Source: Alphaproteobacteria bacterium (lineage in GTDB: Bacteria; Pseudomonadota; Alphaproteobacteria; Caulobacterales; Maricaulaceae). Taken from it: 64,000 nt of DNA. The notes under the pieces were generated by a model. That model was not told where the DNA came from, did no database searches, and was given only the letters and a program-made list of their open reading frames with translations. The stretch spans positions 1 through 64,000 of the forward strand of contig JAAEZM010000004.1 in the NCBI GenBank assembly GCA_018222865.1, read 5' to 3'. Shown here one piece after another: positions 27,206-35,774 of this stretch (position 1 is its first letter; every line of letters starts with the position of its first letter). The translations under genes and the position numbers were made by a program.

Positions 27206-28135
27206 CTAGAGCTCATCAATCGCTTCTTCATGGTCACGCGCTTCCGCCTCAAGCCATTGGATGAAGCTCTCTATATCCTCATCAAGGTCCCGGCCGCGCT
27301 GGGTCACAATGTGATAGGCCGAGCGCACTGGAGACGCACCATCGGCAAAAAGCGAAACCAGCCGGCCAGAGGCGAGATCGTTCTGGGCAAGTGTTCGTTT
27401 GGCCAGCGCAACGCCTCGCCCGGCCACAGCGGCATCAATGACCAGTGCCGACTGATTGAAACGCACCCCGCCGCGCACTGGCACGCCCCGAATATGTTTC
27501 GCCCGGAGCCAGCTCGCCCAGTCGGCACCATCCACTTCGCTTTCAGGCGAGGCGTCATGAAGCAGAGTCTGTTCCGCCAGATCGCCGGGCCGTGAAATCT
27601 GCGTCTGCCCCAATAAGTCCGGACTGCAAACCGGCAAGACCTCTTCGCGCAGGAGGAGCGTCTCATTCAAGCTGATATCACCGCCCGGCCCATAACGTAT
27701 GCCCAGATCGGTCTCGCCGCCGGACAGATCCGCGCGTGTACTATCGGCGGAAATCCACACTTCGATGCCAGGATGTAATTCCTGGAAGCGATAGAGCCGT
27801 GGCGCGAGCCATTTTCCGGCAAAGGATGGAGCGACGCTGACCGTTAAGCGTGTGCGCTTCACCGGACGTCGCATCAATGCCACCGCCTGGCCCAGCTTAT
27901 CAAAGGCCTCGCTTGCACTCGCCGCCGCGGCGCGCCCGGCCTCGGTAGGTTCAAGACTTCTGCCCTGCCGCACGAAGAGATCCACACCGATGAACTCTTC
28001 CAATTGGCGGATCTGCTGGCTGACAGCGCCCGGCGTAACCGAAAGCTCGTCTGCGGCCCGCGACATCGAGCCCAGGCGGGCAACAACTTCAAACGCGCGC
28101 AGGGCATTGAGGGGAGGCAAACGATTGAGCACCAT
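27206..28135 (-). CDS. LysR family regulator (GcvA-like)
   Basis: 309 aa. Winged HTH at residues 5-65 (LRAFEVVARLGSMSRAADEL, VTPGAVSQQIRQLEE) and a LysR substrate-binding domain from about 95. It is divergent from the sulfate-assimilation operon with a LysR-like inverted repeat between them, so it may play the role CysB plays elsewhere; sequence looks nearer to GcvA-type LysRs than to CysB, so this is positional inference. Confidence 0.85.
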   Translation of the reverse strand: MVLNRLPPLNALRAFEVVARLGSMSRAADELSVTPGAVSQQIRQLEEFIGVDLFVRQGRSLEPTEAGRAAAASASEAFDKLGQAVALMRRPVKRTRLTVSVAPSFAGKWLAPRLYRFQELHPGIEVWISADSTRADLSGGETDLGIRYGPGGDISLNETLLLREEVLPVCSPDLLGQTQISRPGDLAEQTLLHDASPESEVDGADWASWLRAKHIRGVPVRGGVRFNQSALVIDAAVAGRGVALAKRTLAQNDLASGRLVSLFADGASPVRSAYHIVTQRGRDLDEDIESFIQWLEAEARDHEEAIDEL

Positions 28136-28143
28136 GAACTCAC

Positions 28144-28158
28144 TTTAGATTATCTAAA
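28144..28158. promoter_or_regulatory. Candidate LysR operator
   Basis: TTTAGAT-T-ATCTAAA, a 7-bp inverted repeat around one base, fits the T-N11-A pattern of LysR sites. It starts 9 nt upstream of the LysR start codon and lies 94 nt before the cysG start. Confidence 0.5.
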
Positions 28159-28251
28159 ATGAAATGCCAAATTTCTTCGTTTGAAATTGCGCTTTCGAAT
28201 AGAAATATTGAAACCGTCGCGCCATGGAGGCGCAGGATTGGACTAACGAAA

Positions 28252-29652
28252 ATGCGTGTATTTCCAGCTTCCATACCTTTGGATGGACAAACGGTCATCG
28301 TCTCTGGTGCCGGCTTTATGGCCGAAGCCAAGGCCCGTCTTTTCGTCGGTAGCCCCGCCCGGTTGAAGTGGTTCACCGGCACCGATACCGATCCTGTTGC
28401 TTCGGATATCGCCCAATATGCTGAAGTAATCCGGCGTGAGCCGACACGCTGGGATTTCCATGGCGCGACTCTTGTTTTCATCGCGGGCGGTTCGGACAAG
28501 TCTATCGACCGTCAAGCCAAACGTGCCCGCAAGGCCGGTGCCTATGTAAATATCGTCGACAGCCCGAAAGCGTCCGATTTCCAGACACCCGCAATTGTTG
28601 ACCGGGACGGCATTGTCGTCTCTATCGCCTCGGGCGGCGCCGCACCGGTCCTTTCCGTTGATATCCGGGCTGAGATTGAACGCGTCCTGCCTGCCCGTAT
28701 CGGGATTTTGGCCGATCTGGCGCGCGAGCTGCGCGGTACGGTGAAGTCTGTATTCGACAAGTTCGATGACCGTCGCGCTTTCTGGGAACGTGCCCTGCGC
28801 GGCCGTGCCCGTGATTTTGCCCTGTCCGGCGACAAGGCAGCGGCGCGCCGCGAAATGCTCAAAACCCTCAATGCCGAAGACAGCGAGCCGGAGGGGATTG
28901 TCCATCTTATCGGAGCAGGCCCGGGCGATCCGGATCTGCTGACCCTCAAGGCCGCGCGCCTCCTGCGCGAAGCCGATGTCGTTGTCTTTGACCGCCTGGT
29001 TGGCGAAGGCGTGCTTGATCTTGCCCGCCGCGATGCCATCCGTATCGATGTTGGCAAGACGAAAGGTCACCATCCAGTCCCGCAGGAAGAGATCACCGAT
29101 ATCCTGGTCCGCGAAGCGCGCAAAGGTCAGCGCGTTGTCCGCCTCAAGGGCGGCGACCCCTTTATCTTCGGGCGCGGGGGGGAAGAGCTGGAGACTCTGG
29201 ACGCTGCCGGGATCAAGTCCGAGGTGACACCAGGCATTTCAGCAGCGCTCGCCTGCGCCGCATCTGCGCGCATTCCCCTCACCCATCGTGATCACGCCCA
29301 ATCGGTCACCTTCGCCTCCGGTGTCGTCAAGAAAGACGGTCCCGATGCCGACTACAGCGCCCTCGCCGCTCCCAATTCGACGGGTGTCTTCTACATGGGT
29401 GTGGGCGCAGCGCCGCAAATTCAATCGAAACTGCTCGGGACGGGCCGCCACGCCGCGACCCCTGTCGCCATTATCGAGAACGGCTCGACGGAGCATGAGC
29501 GAACGGTCACCGGCACGCTCGGCGGTCTCGCCACACTGGTCGAAGCCGAGGCCATCAAGGGCCCGGCCGTCATTATCATTGGAGAAACGGCCGCTTTTGC
29601 CGCTCGGGCTGAAGCCCGCGACATCGCCGACGCCGTGGAGCAAATCGCATGA
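28252..29652 (+). CDS. cysG: Siroheme synthase: precorrin-2 dehydrogenase/ferrochelatase plus uroporphyrinogen-III methyltransferase
   Basis: 466 aa. N-terminal domain (about 1-200): FPASIPLDGQTVIVSGAG and a SPKASDF segment of the siroheme synthase dehydrogenase domain. C-terminal SUMT domain (about 215-460): VHLIGAGPGDPDLLTLKA, DRLVGEGVLD, RLKGGDPFIFGRGGEE and VTPGISAA. It makes siroheme for the sulfite reductase encoded two genes on. The ATG at 28252 is chosen because CysG proteins begin just here; the open frame to 28159 contains the LysR-like repeat. The start of the N-terminal GxGxxA motif is slightly altered (SGAGFMAEAKA). Confidence 0.9.
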   Translation: MRVFPASIPLDGQTVIVSGAGFMAEAKARLFVGSPARLKWFTGTDTDPVASDIAQYAEVIRREPTRWDFHGATLVFIAGGSDKSIDRQAKRARKAGAYVNIVDSPKASDFQTPAIVDRDGIVVSIASGGAAPVLSVDIRAEIERVLPARIGILADLARELRGTVKSVFDKFDDRRAFWERALRGRARDFALSGDKAAARREMLKTLNAEDSEPEGIVHLIGAGPGDPDLLTLKAARLLREADVVVFDRLVGEGVLDLARRDAIRIDVGKTKGHHPVPQEEITDILVREARKGQRVVRLKGGDPFIFGRGGEELETLDAAGIKSEVTPGISAALACAASARIPLTHRDHAQSVTFASGVVKKDGPDADYSALAAPNSTGVFYMGVGAAPQIQSKLLGTGRHAATPVAIIENGSTEHERTVTGTLGGLATLVEAEAIKGPAVIIIGETAAFAARAEARDIADAVEQIA

Positions 29653-29936
29653 AAGCCATTACCGCAAACCGGCTGACCGATGGTCGGGTCATCTATCGCA
29701 CCGAACAGGGCCATTGGACGCCGCATCTTGCTGAGGCAGCACGCTATCCGGCAGACGATGCTGGCACTGCACTGGCTCTGGCAGAGGGCGAGTTTGGCGT
29801 CGCGGTTGGGCCCTATCTCATTGATCTCGATGATGCGGGGCCTGCCGGGCAGAAATGGCGCCGTGAGAGCATCCGCCTTGCTGGCCCGACCACTGGCACC
29901 ACACATGTGCTGGCGGCCGATGCAGGAGCACGCTGA
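29649..29936 (+). CDS. DUF2849 domain protein of the sulfite reductase operon
   Basis: 95 aa. The NRLTDGRVIYRT start and a segment around FGVAVGPYLID match DUF2849, a small protein that sits between cysG and cysI in many alphaproteobacteria. Overlaps cysG by 4 nt and cysI by 1 nt (TGATG). Function is not established; the constant position suggests a role in assimilatory sulfite reduction. Confidence 0.8.
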   Translation: MKAITANRLTDGRVIYRTEQGHWTPHLAEAARYPADDAGTALALAEGEFGVAVGPYLIDLDDAGPAGQKWRRESIRLAGPTTGTTHVLAADAGAR

Positions 29937-31579
29937 TGTACCGGTATGACGAGCATGATACGGCGCTTGTTCGCGAACGCATTGAGGAATTCCGCGATCA
30001 GGTAGCGCGCCGCATGGATGGGCGCCTGACCGAGGACGAGTTCAAGCCTCTGCGCCTGATGAATGGCGTCTACCTTCAGCTTCACGCCTATATGCTGCGC
30101 GTTGCCATTCCTTATGGCGCTCTGCGTTCAGAACAGATGCGCACCCTGGCGATGATCGCGCGCAAATATGATCGCGGCTACGGACATTTCACGACACGCC
30201 AGAACATTCAGTACAACTGGCCGGCGCTGACGGATATCCCGGAGATCCTCGAAAAGCTGGCCGATGTTGAGATGCACGCCATCCAGACATCGGGTAATTG
30301 CATTCGCAATGTCACTGCCGACCCGTTTGCCGGTGCGGCTTCCGATGAGCTGGAAGACAGCCGCCCATGGGCCGAGATCATCCGACAATGGTCGACCTTC
30401 CACCCGGAATTCACCTTCCTGCCCCGCAAGTTCAAGATCGCCGTCAATGGCGCCTCTGATGATCGTGCCGCGATCCGTTTCCACGATATCGGCTTGCAGA
30501 TTGTCGAGGATGAAACCGGCCAGCGTGGGTTTGAAGTCTGGGTTGGTGGCGGCCAGGGCCGCACGCCGCGCATCGCTCGCAAAATCCGTGACTTCCTCGA
30601 GCCCCGGGACCTGCTGAGCTATCTCACCGCGATCCTGCGCGTTTATAACCAGCATGGTCGCCGCGATAATCTCTACAAGGCACGGATCAAAATCCTCGTC
30701 GACAGTCTTGGCATCGATGCCTTCCGCGATGAAGTGGAAGAAGAATGGGGCTTTATCCGCGAGGGCGAGCTCAGCCTGCCCGAGGCTGAAATCAGCCGCA
30801 TTCGCTCCTTCTTCTCCAGCCCCCGCATTGAGGGTCAAACACCTTTGCCGCAAACCGGCCCGGCCGCATTCCGCAGCTGGCTGGATGTGAACCGCCGCGA
30901 TCACCAGACCTATGGCCTCTCCAGCGTCGTTATTTCGCTCAAGCCGATCGGTGGTACGCCCGGAGATGCCACGGCGGACCAGATGGATATTATTGCCGAA
31001 CTCACCGAGCGCTTCGGCTTCGATGAAGTCCGTGTCACGCCCGAGCAGAATCTGGTGCTGCCACACGTGCGCAACGAGGATTTGTTTGCTGTCTGGGAAG
31101 CGCTGAGCGCACACGGCCTGGCCACTGCCAATGCCGGTTTGTCGACAGATATCGTAGCCTGCCCAGGTCTTGATTATTGCAATCTCGCCAATGCCCGCTC
31201 AATCCCGATTGCCCAGGCCATCAGCGAAACACTGGATGCGCAGGGGCTTTCAGAGACGGCCGGTGATGTGACCATCAAAATATCAGGCTGCATCAATGCA
31301 TGCGGACACCATCACATCGCCCATATCGGCGTGCTGGGTGTCGATAAGCGCGGTGAGGAATTCTACCAAATCACCCTTGGCGGGGCGATGGGAACGGATG
31401 CCGCTGTCGGCGAAATCGTCGGCAAGGGCTTGGCAGGTGATGACGTTCCTGGCGCGATCGCGCGCATTCTCCATCACTACAAAGCGCTTCGCGAGGACGG
31501 CGAAGACTTCATCGATACGCTGCGCCGCCTCGGAAGCGACGCTTTCAAGGAGGCTATCTATGCTGAACTTGCAGCTTGA
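29936..31579 (+). CDS. cysI: Assimilatory sulfite (nitrite/sulfite) reductase, siroheme [4Fe-4S] haemoprotein
   Basis: 547 aa. HFTTRQNIQYNWP is a siroheme-binding stretch of the nitrite/sulfite reductase family. The cluster ligands are in ACPGLDYCNLA and SGCINACGHHH (Cx5C...CxxxC). The operon (siroheme synthase before, CysH and cysteine synthase after) makes sulfite the substrate rather than nitrite. No CysJ flavoprotein is encoded; electrons probably come from ferredoxin via the NADP reductase at the operon end. The next gene begins 20 nt before its stop. Confidence 0.9.
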   Translation: MYRYDEHDTALVRERIEEFRDQVARRMDGRLTEDEFKPLRLMNGVYLQLHAYMLRVAIPYGALRSEQMRTLAMIARKYDRGYGHFTTRQNIQYNWPALTDIPEILEKLADVEMHAIQTSGNCIRNVTADPFAGAASDELEDSRPWAEIIRQWSTFHPEFTFLPRKFKIAVNGASDDRAAIRFHDIGLQIVEDETGQRGFEVWVGGGQGRTPRIARKIRDFLEPRDLLSYLTAILRVYNQHGRRDNLYKARIKILVDSLGIDAFRDEVEEEWGFIREGELSLPEAEISRIRSFFSSPRIEGQTPLPQTGPAAFRSWLDVNRRDHQTYGLSSVVISLKPIGGTPGDATADQMDIIAELTERFGFDEVRVTPEQNLVLPHVRNEDLFAVWEALSAHGLATANAGLSTDIVACPGLDYCNLANARSIPIAQAISETLDAQGLSETAGDVTIKISGCINACGHHHIAHIGVLGVDKRGEEFYQITLGGAMGTDAAVGEIVGKGLAGDDVPGAIARILHHYKALREDGEDFIDTLRRLGSDAFKEAIYAELAA

Positions 31580-32663
31580 TCATCAATCCCGCCCGGATGT
31601 GGATGCGCGCATCGCATCCGGCGGCGGCGAAATCCTGACCGTACCGGCCAGTGCCGATTGGCGTGAACTGAAAGATCGCGTGCCCCAGGCGGTACAAATC
31701 GATGTGCACTTTGAAAGCTTCAAGGATGGGCGGGGCTTCACCCTTGCCAGCCAGTTGCGTGGGCGGTTGGGCTTTGATGGTCGCTTGCGCGCGACCGGTC
31801 ATGTCCTGCCAGACCAGGCCCTGCACTTAAAACGGGTTGGCTTTGACGAAGTCTCTCCAGACCGCACGGATGTTGCGGATGACTGGTCACAGGCCCAAAC
31901 CCGCTTCGCCACTGTCTATCAGCCCGCTCAGCGCGGCGGTGAAACCGTGGTCGCAAAGCGGACCCGCTCGAAGGCTGACCTCGCCGCCCTCAATGCGCGT
32001 TATCGCGGAATGGAGGCAGAAGAGATTTTCGAAGATGCGATCAAACGCATCTGGCCAGGCCGCATCGCAATGATGTCCTCATTTGGCGCCGAAGCAGCTG
32101 TCGGCTTGCATATGATTGCCAAGGTCGCGCCTTCCACGCCCGTTCTCTTCCTCGACACGGGCCGTCTCTTTGCCCAGACCGAGCAGTATCAGCGTGAGCT
32201 GGTTGAAAAGCTGGACCTGACCAATCTGCGGATCATCCAGCCCTCGGCGCTTGAAGTGGCTGAAGAGGATGCGGACGGCAAGCTTTGGAGCCGTAACAAT
32301 GATGCCTGCTGCACCCTGCGCAAGGTCCGTCCACTTGATCGTATTTCCGAAGACTATGACGCCATGATCACAGGCCGCAAACGCTTCCATGGTGGGGATC
32401 GTATCGAACTGCCCGTCGTGGAGCGCCTCGATGGCCGTATTCGCGTCAACCCGCTGGCCAGCTGGTCACATGAGAGGATCGACGCCTATTTCAAACGCTA
32501 CGATTTGCCGCGACACCCGCTGACCGAAATGGGGTATGCCTCCATCGGCTGCTGGACCTGCACAGCCCCCGCGCAGGACGGGGATGTGCGATCTGGCCGC
32601 TGGGCTGGTCAGAGCAAGTCGGAATGCGGTATCCACCGCCCAGTTCCGGTTGCTGCTGAATAA
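31560..32663 (+). CDS. cysH: DUF934-CysH fusion: adenylylsulfate (APS/PAPS) reductase with N-terminal DUF934 domain
   Basis: 367 aa. Residues about 20-115 match DUF934 (FKDGRGFTLASQLRGRLG, ATGHVLPDQ, GFDEV), elsewhere a separate small protein next to cysI. Residues about 150-367 are phosphoadenylylsulfate/adenylylsulfate reductase (MMSSFGAEAAV, PVLFLDTGRLF). Cys250-Cys251 and Cys331-x-x-Cys334 are the [4Fe-4S] ligands of the APS-reductase type, and Cys356 in ECGIH is the catalytic cysteine. Clusters of this kind favour APS over PAPS. The ATG at 31560 follows a perfect AAGGAGG; the frame is continuous, so this is a true fusion unless a sequencing indel joined two genes. Confidence 0.88.
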   Translation: MLNLQLDHQSRPDVDARIASGGGEILTVPASADWRELKDRVPQAVQIDVHFESFKDGRGFTLASQLRGRLGFDGRLRATGHVLPDQALHLKRVGFDEVSPDRTDVADDWSQAQTRFATVYQPAQRGGETVVAKRTRSKADLAALNARYRGMEAEEIFEDAIKRIWPGRIAMMSSFGAEAAVGLHMIAKVAPSTPVLFLDTGRLFAQTEQYQRELVEKLDLTNLRIIQPSALEVAEEDADGKLWSRNNDACCTLRKVRPLDRISEDYDAMITGRKRFHGGDRIELPVVERLDGRIRVNPLASWSHERIDAYFKRYDLPRHPLTEMGYASIGCWTCTAPAQDGDVRSGRWAGQSKSECGIHRPVPVAAE

Positions 32664-32689
32664 GCTGGTTTGAAAAAGGGGCACCTAAA

Positions 32690-33712
32690 GTGTCAACACA
32701 ACATGTGCTGGACCTGATCGGCAACACACCGCTGATCAGGCTGGATGGGCCGTCCGAGGCGACGGGTTGCGAAATCCTCGGCAAGGCTGAATTCCTCAAT
32801 CCCGGTGGCTCGGTGAAAGACCGTGCCGCACTTAATATCGTGCGCGAAGCCGAGGCGGACGGGTCCCTGCGACCGGGCGGCTCGATCGTTGAGGGCACAG
32901 CCGGCAATACCGGCATCGGTCTGGCTCTGGTCGGCGGCGCTCTGGGCTATGATGTCACAATCGTCATGCCGCGCACGCAATCCCAGGAAAAGAAGGACAC
33001 TGTTCGCTCCTTCGGCGCCCGCCTGATCGAGGTCGATGCGGCGCCCTTTTCCAGTCCGAACCATTTTGTTCACTATTCCCGCCGCCTGGCCGAAGAACTC
33101 AATGAGAGCAATCCGGCGGGCGCGATCTGGGCCAACCAGTTCGACAATCTCGCCAATCGCCGTGCGCACGAAAAAACGACGGCGCCTGAGATCTGGCAGC
33201 AGACGGATGGCAAGATCGACGGCTTTATCTGTGCCGCCGGGACCGGTGGGACGATTTCGGGTGTAGCGTCAGGCCTTCGGGGCTTGAACCCCGACATCAA
33301 GATTGGTGTCGCGGACCCCGCCGGTGCAGCACTCTATAGCTATTACACGACTGGCGAGCTGAAGGGCGAAGGCTCTTCCATTACAGAAGGCATTGGTGTT
33401 GGGCGCATCACCGGCAATCTGGAAGGATTAGAGGTCGATCACATCTATCGCGTTGAAGACGTAGAGATGCTGCCAATCCTGTATGCGCTGATCAAAGCGG
33501 AAGGCCTGTCCCTGGGCGGATCCGCCGGCGTGAATATCGCAGGTGCGATGAAGCTTGCCCGCGATCTCGGCCCCGGCCACACCATCGTGACCATATTGTG
33601 TGATCTCGGCGCCCGTTACGCCGCCAAACTCTTCAACCCTGAATTCCTGAGTTCGCGGGGCTTGCCCGTCCCGCCCTGGACGATTACCGAAACGCCTCGC
33701 GAGGACGCGTAA
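32690..33712 (+). CDS. cysK: Cysteine synthase (O-acetylserine sulfhydrylase family)
   Basis: 340 aa, PLP fold type II. Lysine of the NPGGSVKDRAA motif binds PLP, and EGTAGNTGIGLALV is the substrate-binding loop (TSGNTG in CysK of E. coli, here TAGNTG). AAGTGGTI is present as AAGTGGTI. The length and the C-terminal extension resemble the longer alphaproteobacterial CysK forms. GTG start at 32690. Condenses O-acetylserine with the sulfide made upstream. Confidence 0.9.
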   Translation: MSTQHVLDLIGNTPLIRLDGPSEATGCEILGKAEFLNPGGSVKDRAALNIVREAEADGSLRPGGSIVEGTAGNTGIGLALVGGALGYDVTIVMPRTQSQEKKDTVRSFGARLIEVDAAPFSSPNHFVHYSRRLAEELNESNPAGAIWANQFDNLANRRAHEKTTAPEIWQQTDGKIDGFICAAGTGGTISGVASGLRGLNPDIKIGVADPAGAALYSYYTTGELKGEGSSITEGIGVGRITGNLEGLEVDHIYRVEDVEMLPILYALIKAEGLSLGGSAGVNIAGAMKLARDLGPGHTIVTILCDLGARYAAKLFNPEFLSSRGLPVPPWTITETPREDA

Positions 33713-33743
33713 GCCACACCTCGCTCTCGTGAAAGCCACAGAA

Positions 33744-34577
33744 ATGAACGTAATGACGCCTGAGACAGCCCGCGAAAAGAACAAGATCTCTGCCAAGCCC
33801 GGCCCGTATACGATCGAGACCGTGCTGTCTGTAAAGCATTATACGGACCGCCTTTTCCACTTCCGCATTACACGCCCGTCGAGCTTCCGGTTTCGCTCCG
33901 GAGAGTTTGTGATGATCGGTCTGCCGAAAGAAGACGGCAAACCGCTTCTGCGCGCTTATTCCCTCGCTTCGCCCTTCTGGGATGAAGCGCTGGACTTCTA
34001 TTCCATCAAGGTTCAGGACGGCCCGCTGACCTCACGTCTGCAGCACATCCAGCCTGGCGATGAACTCCTGCTGGGCAAAAAGCCAACAGGAACGCTGGTG
34101 CTTGACGCGCTCAAACCGGGCAAGCGGCTTTATCTTGTCTCCACCGGCACTGGTATTGCGCCATTCGCCAGCCTGGTGCGCGACCCGGAGACCTATGAGA
34201 AGTTCGACGAAGTCATCCTGACCCATACCTGCCGGGAAACCGCAGAACTGAAATATGGTGAGGAATTGGTCGCAGCGACCAAGGAAGATGAGCTGATCGG
34301 CGAAATGGCGCGCGAGAAGCTGATCCACTTCACCTCCGTCACCCGTGATGACGGTCCGGTCAAAGGCCGTGTCACCGACATGATCAATTCCGGCGCCCTG
34401 TTTGAACATCTGGGCGTTCCGGCCCTTAATCCGGATGTCGACCGGGTCATGATTTGTGGCTCTGAAGGTCTGCTCAAAGACACCAAGCAGATCTGTCTTG
34501 ATCACGGATTCATCGAGGGCTCCAACGCCGCACCCGCCGATTTCGTCGTCGAGAAGGCGTTTGTCGCGACGGATTGA
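33744..34577 (+). CDS. fpr: Ferredoxin/flavodoxin--NADP reductase
   Basis: About 277 aa. FAD-binding RAYSLASP and phosphate-binding STGTGIAPFASLVRDP match bacterial Fpr. It is the last gene of the sulfur operon, 31 nt after cysK, so it probably supplies electrons, through ferredoxin, to the sulfite reductase, which lacks a flavoprotein partner here. Start uncertain: GTG 33729, ATG 33744 and ATG 33753 are all in frame and none has a strong ribosome site. Confidence 0.88.
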   Translation: MNVMTPETAREKNKISAKPGPYTIETVLSVKHYTDRLFHFRITRPSSFRFRSGEFVMIGLPKEDGKPLLRAYSLASPFWDEALDFYSIKVQDGPLTSRLQHIQPGDELLLGKKPTGTLVLDALKPGKRLYLVSTGTGIAPFASLVRDPETYEKFDEVILTHTCRETAELKYGEELVAATKEDELIGEMAREKLIHFTSVTRDDGPVKGRVTDMINSGALFEHLGVPALNPDVDRVMICGSEGLLKDTKQICLDHGFIEGSNAAPADFVVEKAFVATD

Positions 34578-34626
34578 TCGCGTCTTAAAGGATCACTCGA
34601 CAGCCCGCTCGCGACACAGAAATCGC

Positions 34627-34656
34627 TTGACTCACGCATAAACATATCTTTATACG
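34627..34656 (+). promoter_or_regulatory. Promoter of the metX-metB operon
   Basis: TTGACT at 34627-34632 followed, with an 18-nt spacer, by TATACG at 34651-34656. A start site about 7 nt downstream would fall right at the 5' arm of the SAM-II-like aptamer. Confidence 0.5.
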
Positions 34657-34660
34657 TGAA

Positions 34661-34716
34661 GTCGCGCCGATTTGATGTTCAGCTTGCGGGCGCGGAAGAA
34701 GTACGGCTAAAGCGGA
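34661..34716 (+). ncRNA. SAM-II-like riboswitch upstream of metX
   Basis: The stretch follows the SAM-II plan in order. A P1 arm CGCGCC (34663-34668) pairs with GGCGCG (34689-34694). A GATTT (34669-34673) follows the first arm, CTTGC (34683-34687) lies before the second, and GGCTAAAGCGG (34705-34715) is the 3' conserved part. GCTT (34682-34685) can pair with AAGC (34710-34713) to form the pseudoknot. SAM-II aptamers are known upstream of methionine genes in alphaproteobacteria, and the two genes behind it are methionine genes. The match was made from memory of the consensus. Confidence 0.78.
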
Positions 34717-34718
34717 AC

Positions 34719-34823
34719 GTGGCGAAGCTCTCGGTCTTGCCCTGGACCTGGCTCCATACGCCCCGGATCCGTCCCGCTTGTCTCGGCTTTTTTCGCGTCC
34801 GCGCCCCAGCGGGAAAAACGTGA
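34719..34823 (+). CDS. Possible 34-codon leader ORF between the riboswitch and metX
   Basis: A GTG 3 nt after the riboswitch opens 34 codons ending in TGA at 34821-34823, which shares its A with the metX ATG (TGATG). The upstream AGCGGA is a weak ribosome site. SAM-II aptamers normally abut the ribosome site they control, so this ORF would explain the 110-nt gap to metX through translational coupling. The peptide is arginine- and proline-rich with no known resemblance. The metX frame is also open through this stretch, so coding status is uncertain. Confidence 0.3.
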   Translation: MAKLSVLPWTWLHTPRIRPACLGFFRVRAPAGKT

Positions 34824-35770
34824 TGACTGCGACCGCCACATGTCTAGACGATGCCGAATTCTGCGACTGTTTCGACCTAGAGGCGGGCTTCATTGCAGAC
34901 AATGGCGAGGAGATGTGTGCTGGCGGACGCATTACCGGCCTGGCAGACGCGCCGGTCTATGTTGTTCTCGGCGGGATTTCCGCCAATCGCGCTGTTGCGG
35001 ACTTTGCGGGCGAGCCTGGATGGTGGGCCTGTCAGGTGGGCGAAGGCGCATCACTCGACACCAATAAGGTCCGCATCCTGTCTCTCGACTTTGTTGCTGA
35101 TAGTGCGGGCGCTGCTCCCAGCACGAATGATCAGGCGCGCGCCATCCTCGCCCTTGCCGACAATGCAGGTGTGAACCGTTTCTCTGTCATTGGGTCATCC
35201 TATGGCGGGATGGTCGCGCTGGCGCTCGCCGCCGAGGCCCCGGAACGCGTGGAAAAGACGCTCGTGATCAGCGCCGCGGACCGCCCATCGGCAATGGCGC
35301 AAGCCTGGCGCTCCATCCAGCGCGAAACCGTAAAACTCGCTCTTGAATCCGGTGATGGCGCGCGGGGGCTTGATCTTGCCCGGCGGCTCGCCATGACCAC
35401 CTATCGCACGACGCAGGAATTCGAGGATCGCTTTTTTGATCCCTCACCGGACTGCCGTGATGCCGATGGCGTTTCCTCCTATCTGTGTGCACGCGGCAAG
35501 GCGTTCACCCGCACAATGACGCCCGAGCGTTTTCTGGCCTTGTCCGCTTCAATGGATGCACATTGTGTCGATGTTTCGCAGATCAAAAGCCCGGTAACCT
35601 ATGTGGCAGTGGAAGAGGATGTGCTGGTTCCACCCAGCCAGATCAAAAACGCCGCCGCGCGCACGCCGAATGCTGACCTGGTCGAGATCTCCAGCTATTA
35701 CGGCCATGATGCCTTCTTGAAGGAAGAGGCTCAGATCCGCACCATTCTCGCGACATTCGCTGGAGCCTGA
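34823..35770 (+). CDS. metX: Homoserine O-acyltransferase, MetX-like alpha/beta hydrolase fold
   Basis: 315 aa. VVLGGISANR near residue 50, nucleophile elbow GSSYGGMVAL (Ser126), aspartate in EEDVLVPPSQ and histidine in YYGHDAFL near the C-terminus form the MetX catalytic set. It activates homoserine by acylation; the GGISA-type subgroup includes succinyltransferases as well as acetyltransferases, so the acyl group is open. The ATG at 34823 follows GCGGGA by 8 nt, and that site can pair with TCCCGCT at 34772-34778. Controlled by the SAM-II-like element and followed 4 nt later by metB. Confidence 0.85.
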   Translation: MTATATCLDDAEFCDCFDLEAGFIADNGEEMCAGGRITGLADAPVYVVLGGISANRAVADFAGEPGWWACQVGEGASLDTNKVRILSLDFVADSAGAAPSTNDQARAILALADNAGVNRFSVIGSSYGGMVALALAAEAPERVEKTLVISAADRPSAMAQAWRSIQRETVKLALESGDGARGLDLARRLAMTTYRTTQEFEDRFFDPSPDCRDADGVSSYLCARGKAFTRTMTPERFLALSASMDAHCVDVSQIKSPVTYVAVEEDVLVPPSQIKNAAARTPNADLVEISSYYGHDAFLKEEAQIRTILATFAGA

Positions 35771-35774
35771 CCGA

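Noticed and set aside
31296..31559. In-frame extension of the DUF934-CysH gene by 88 codons
   Set aside because: It overlaps the end of cysI, looks non-protein-like, and a perfect AAGGAGG marks the ATG at 31560.
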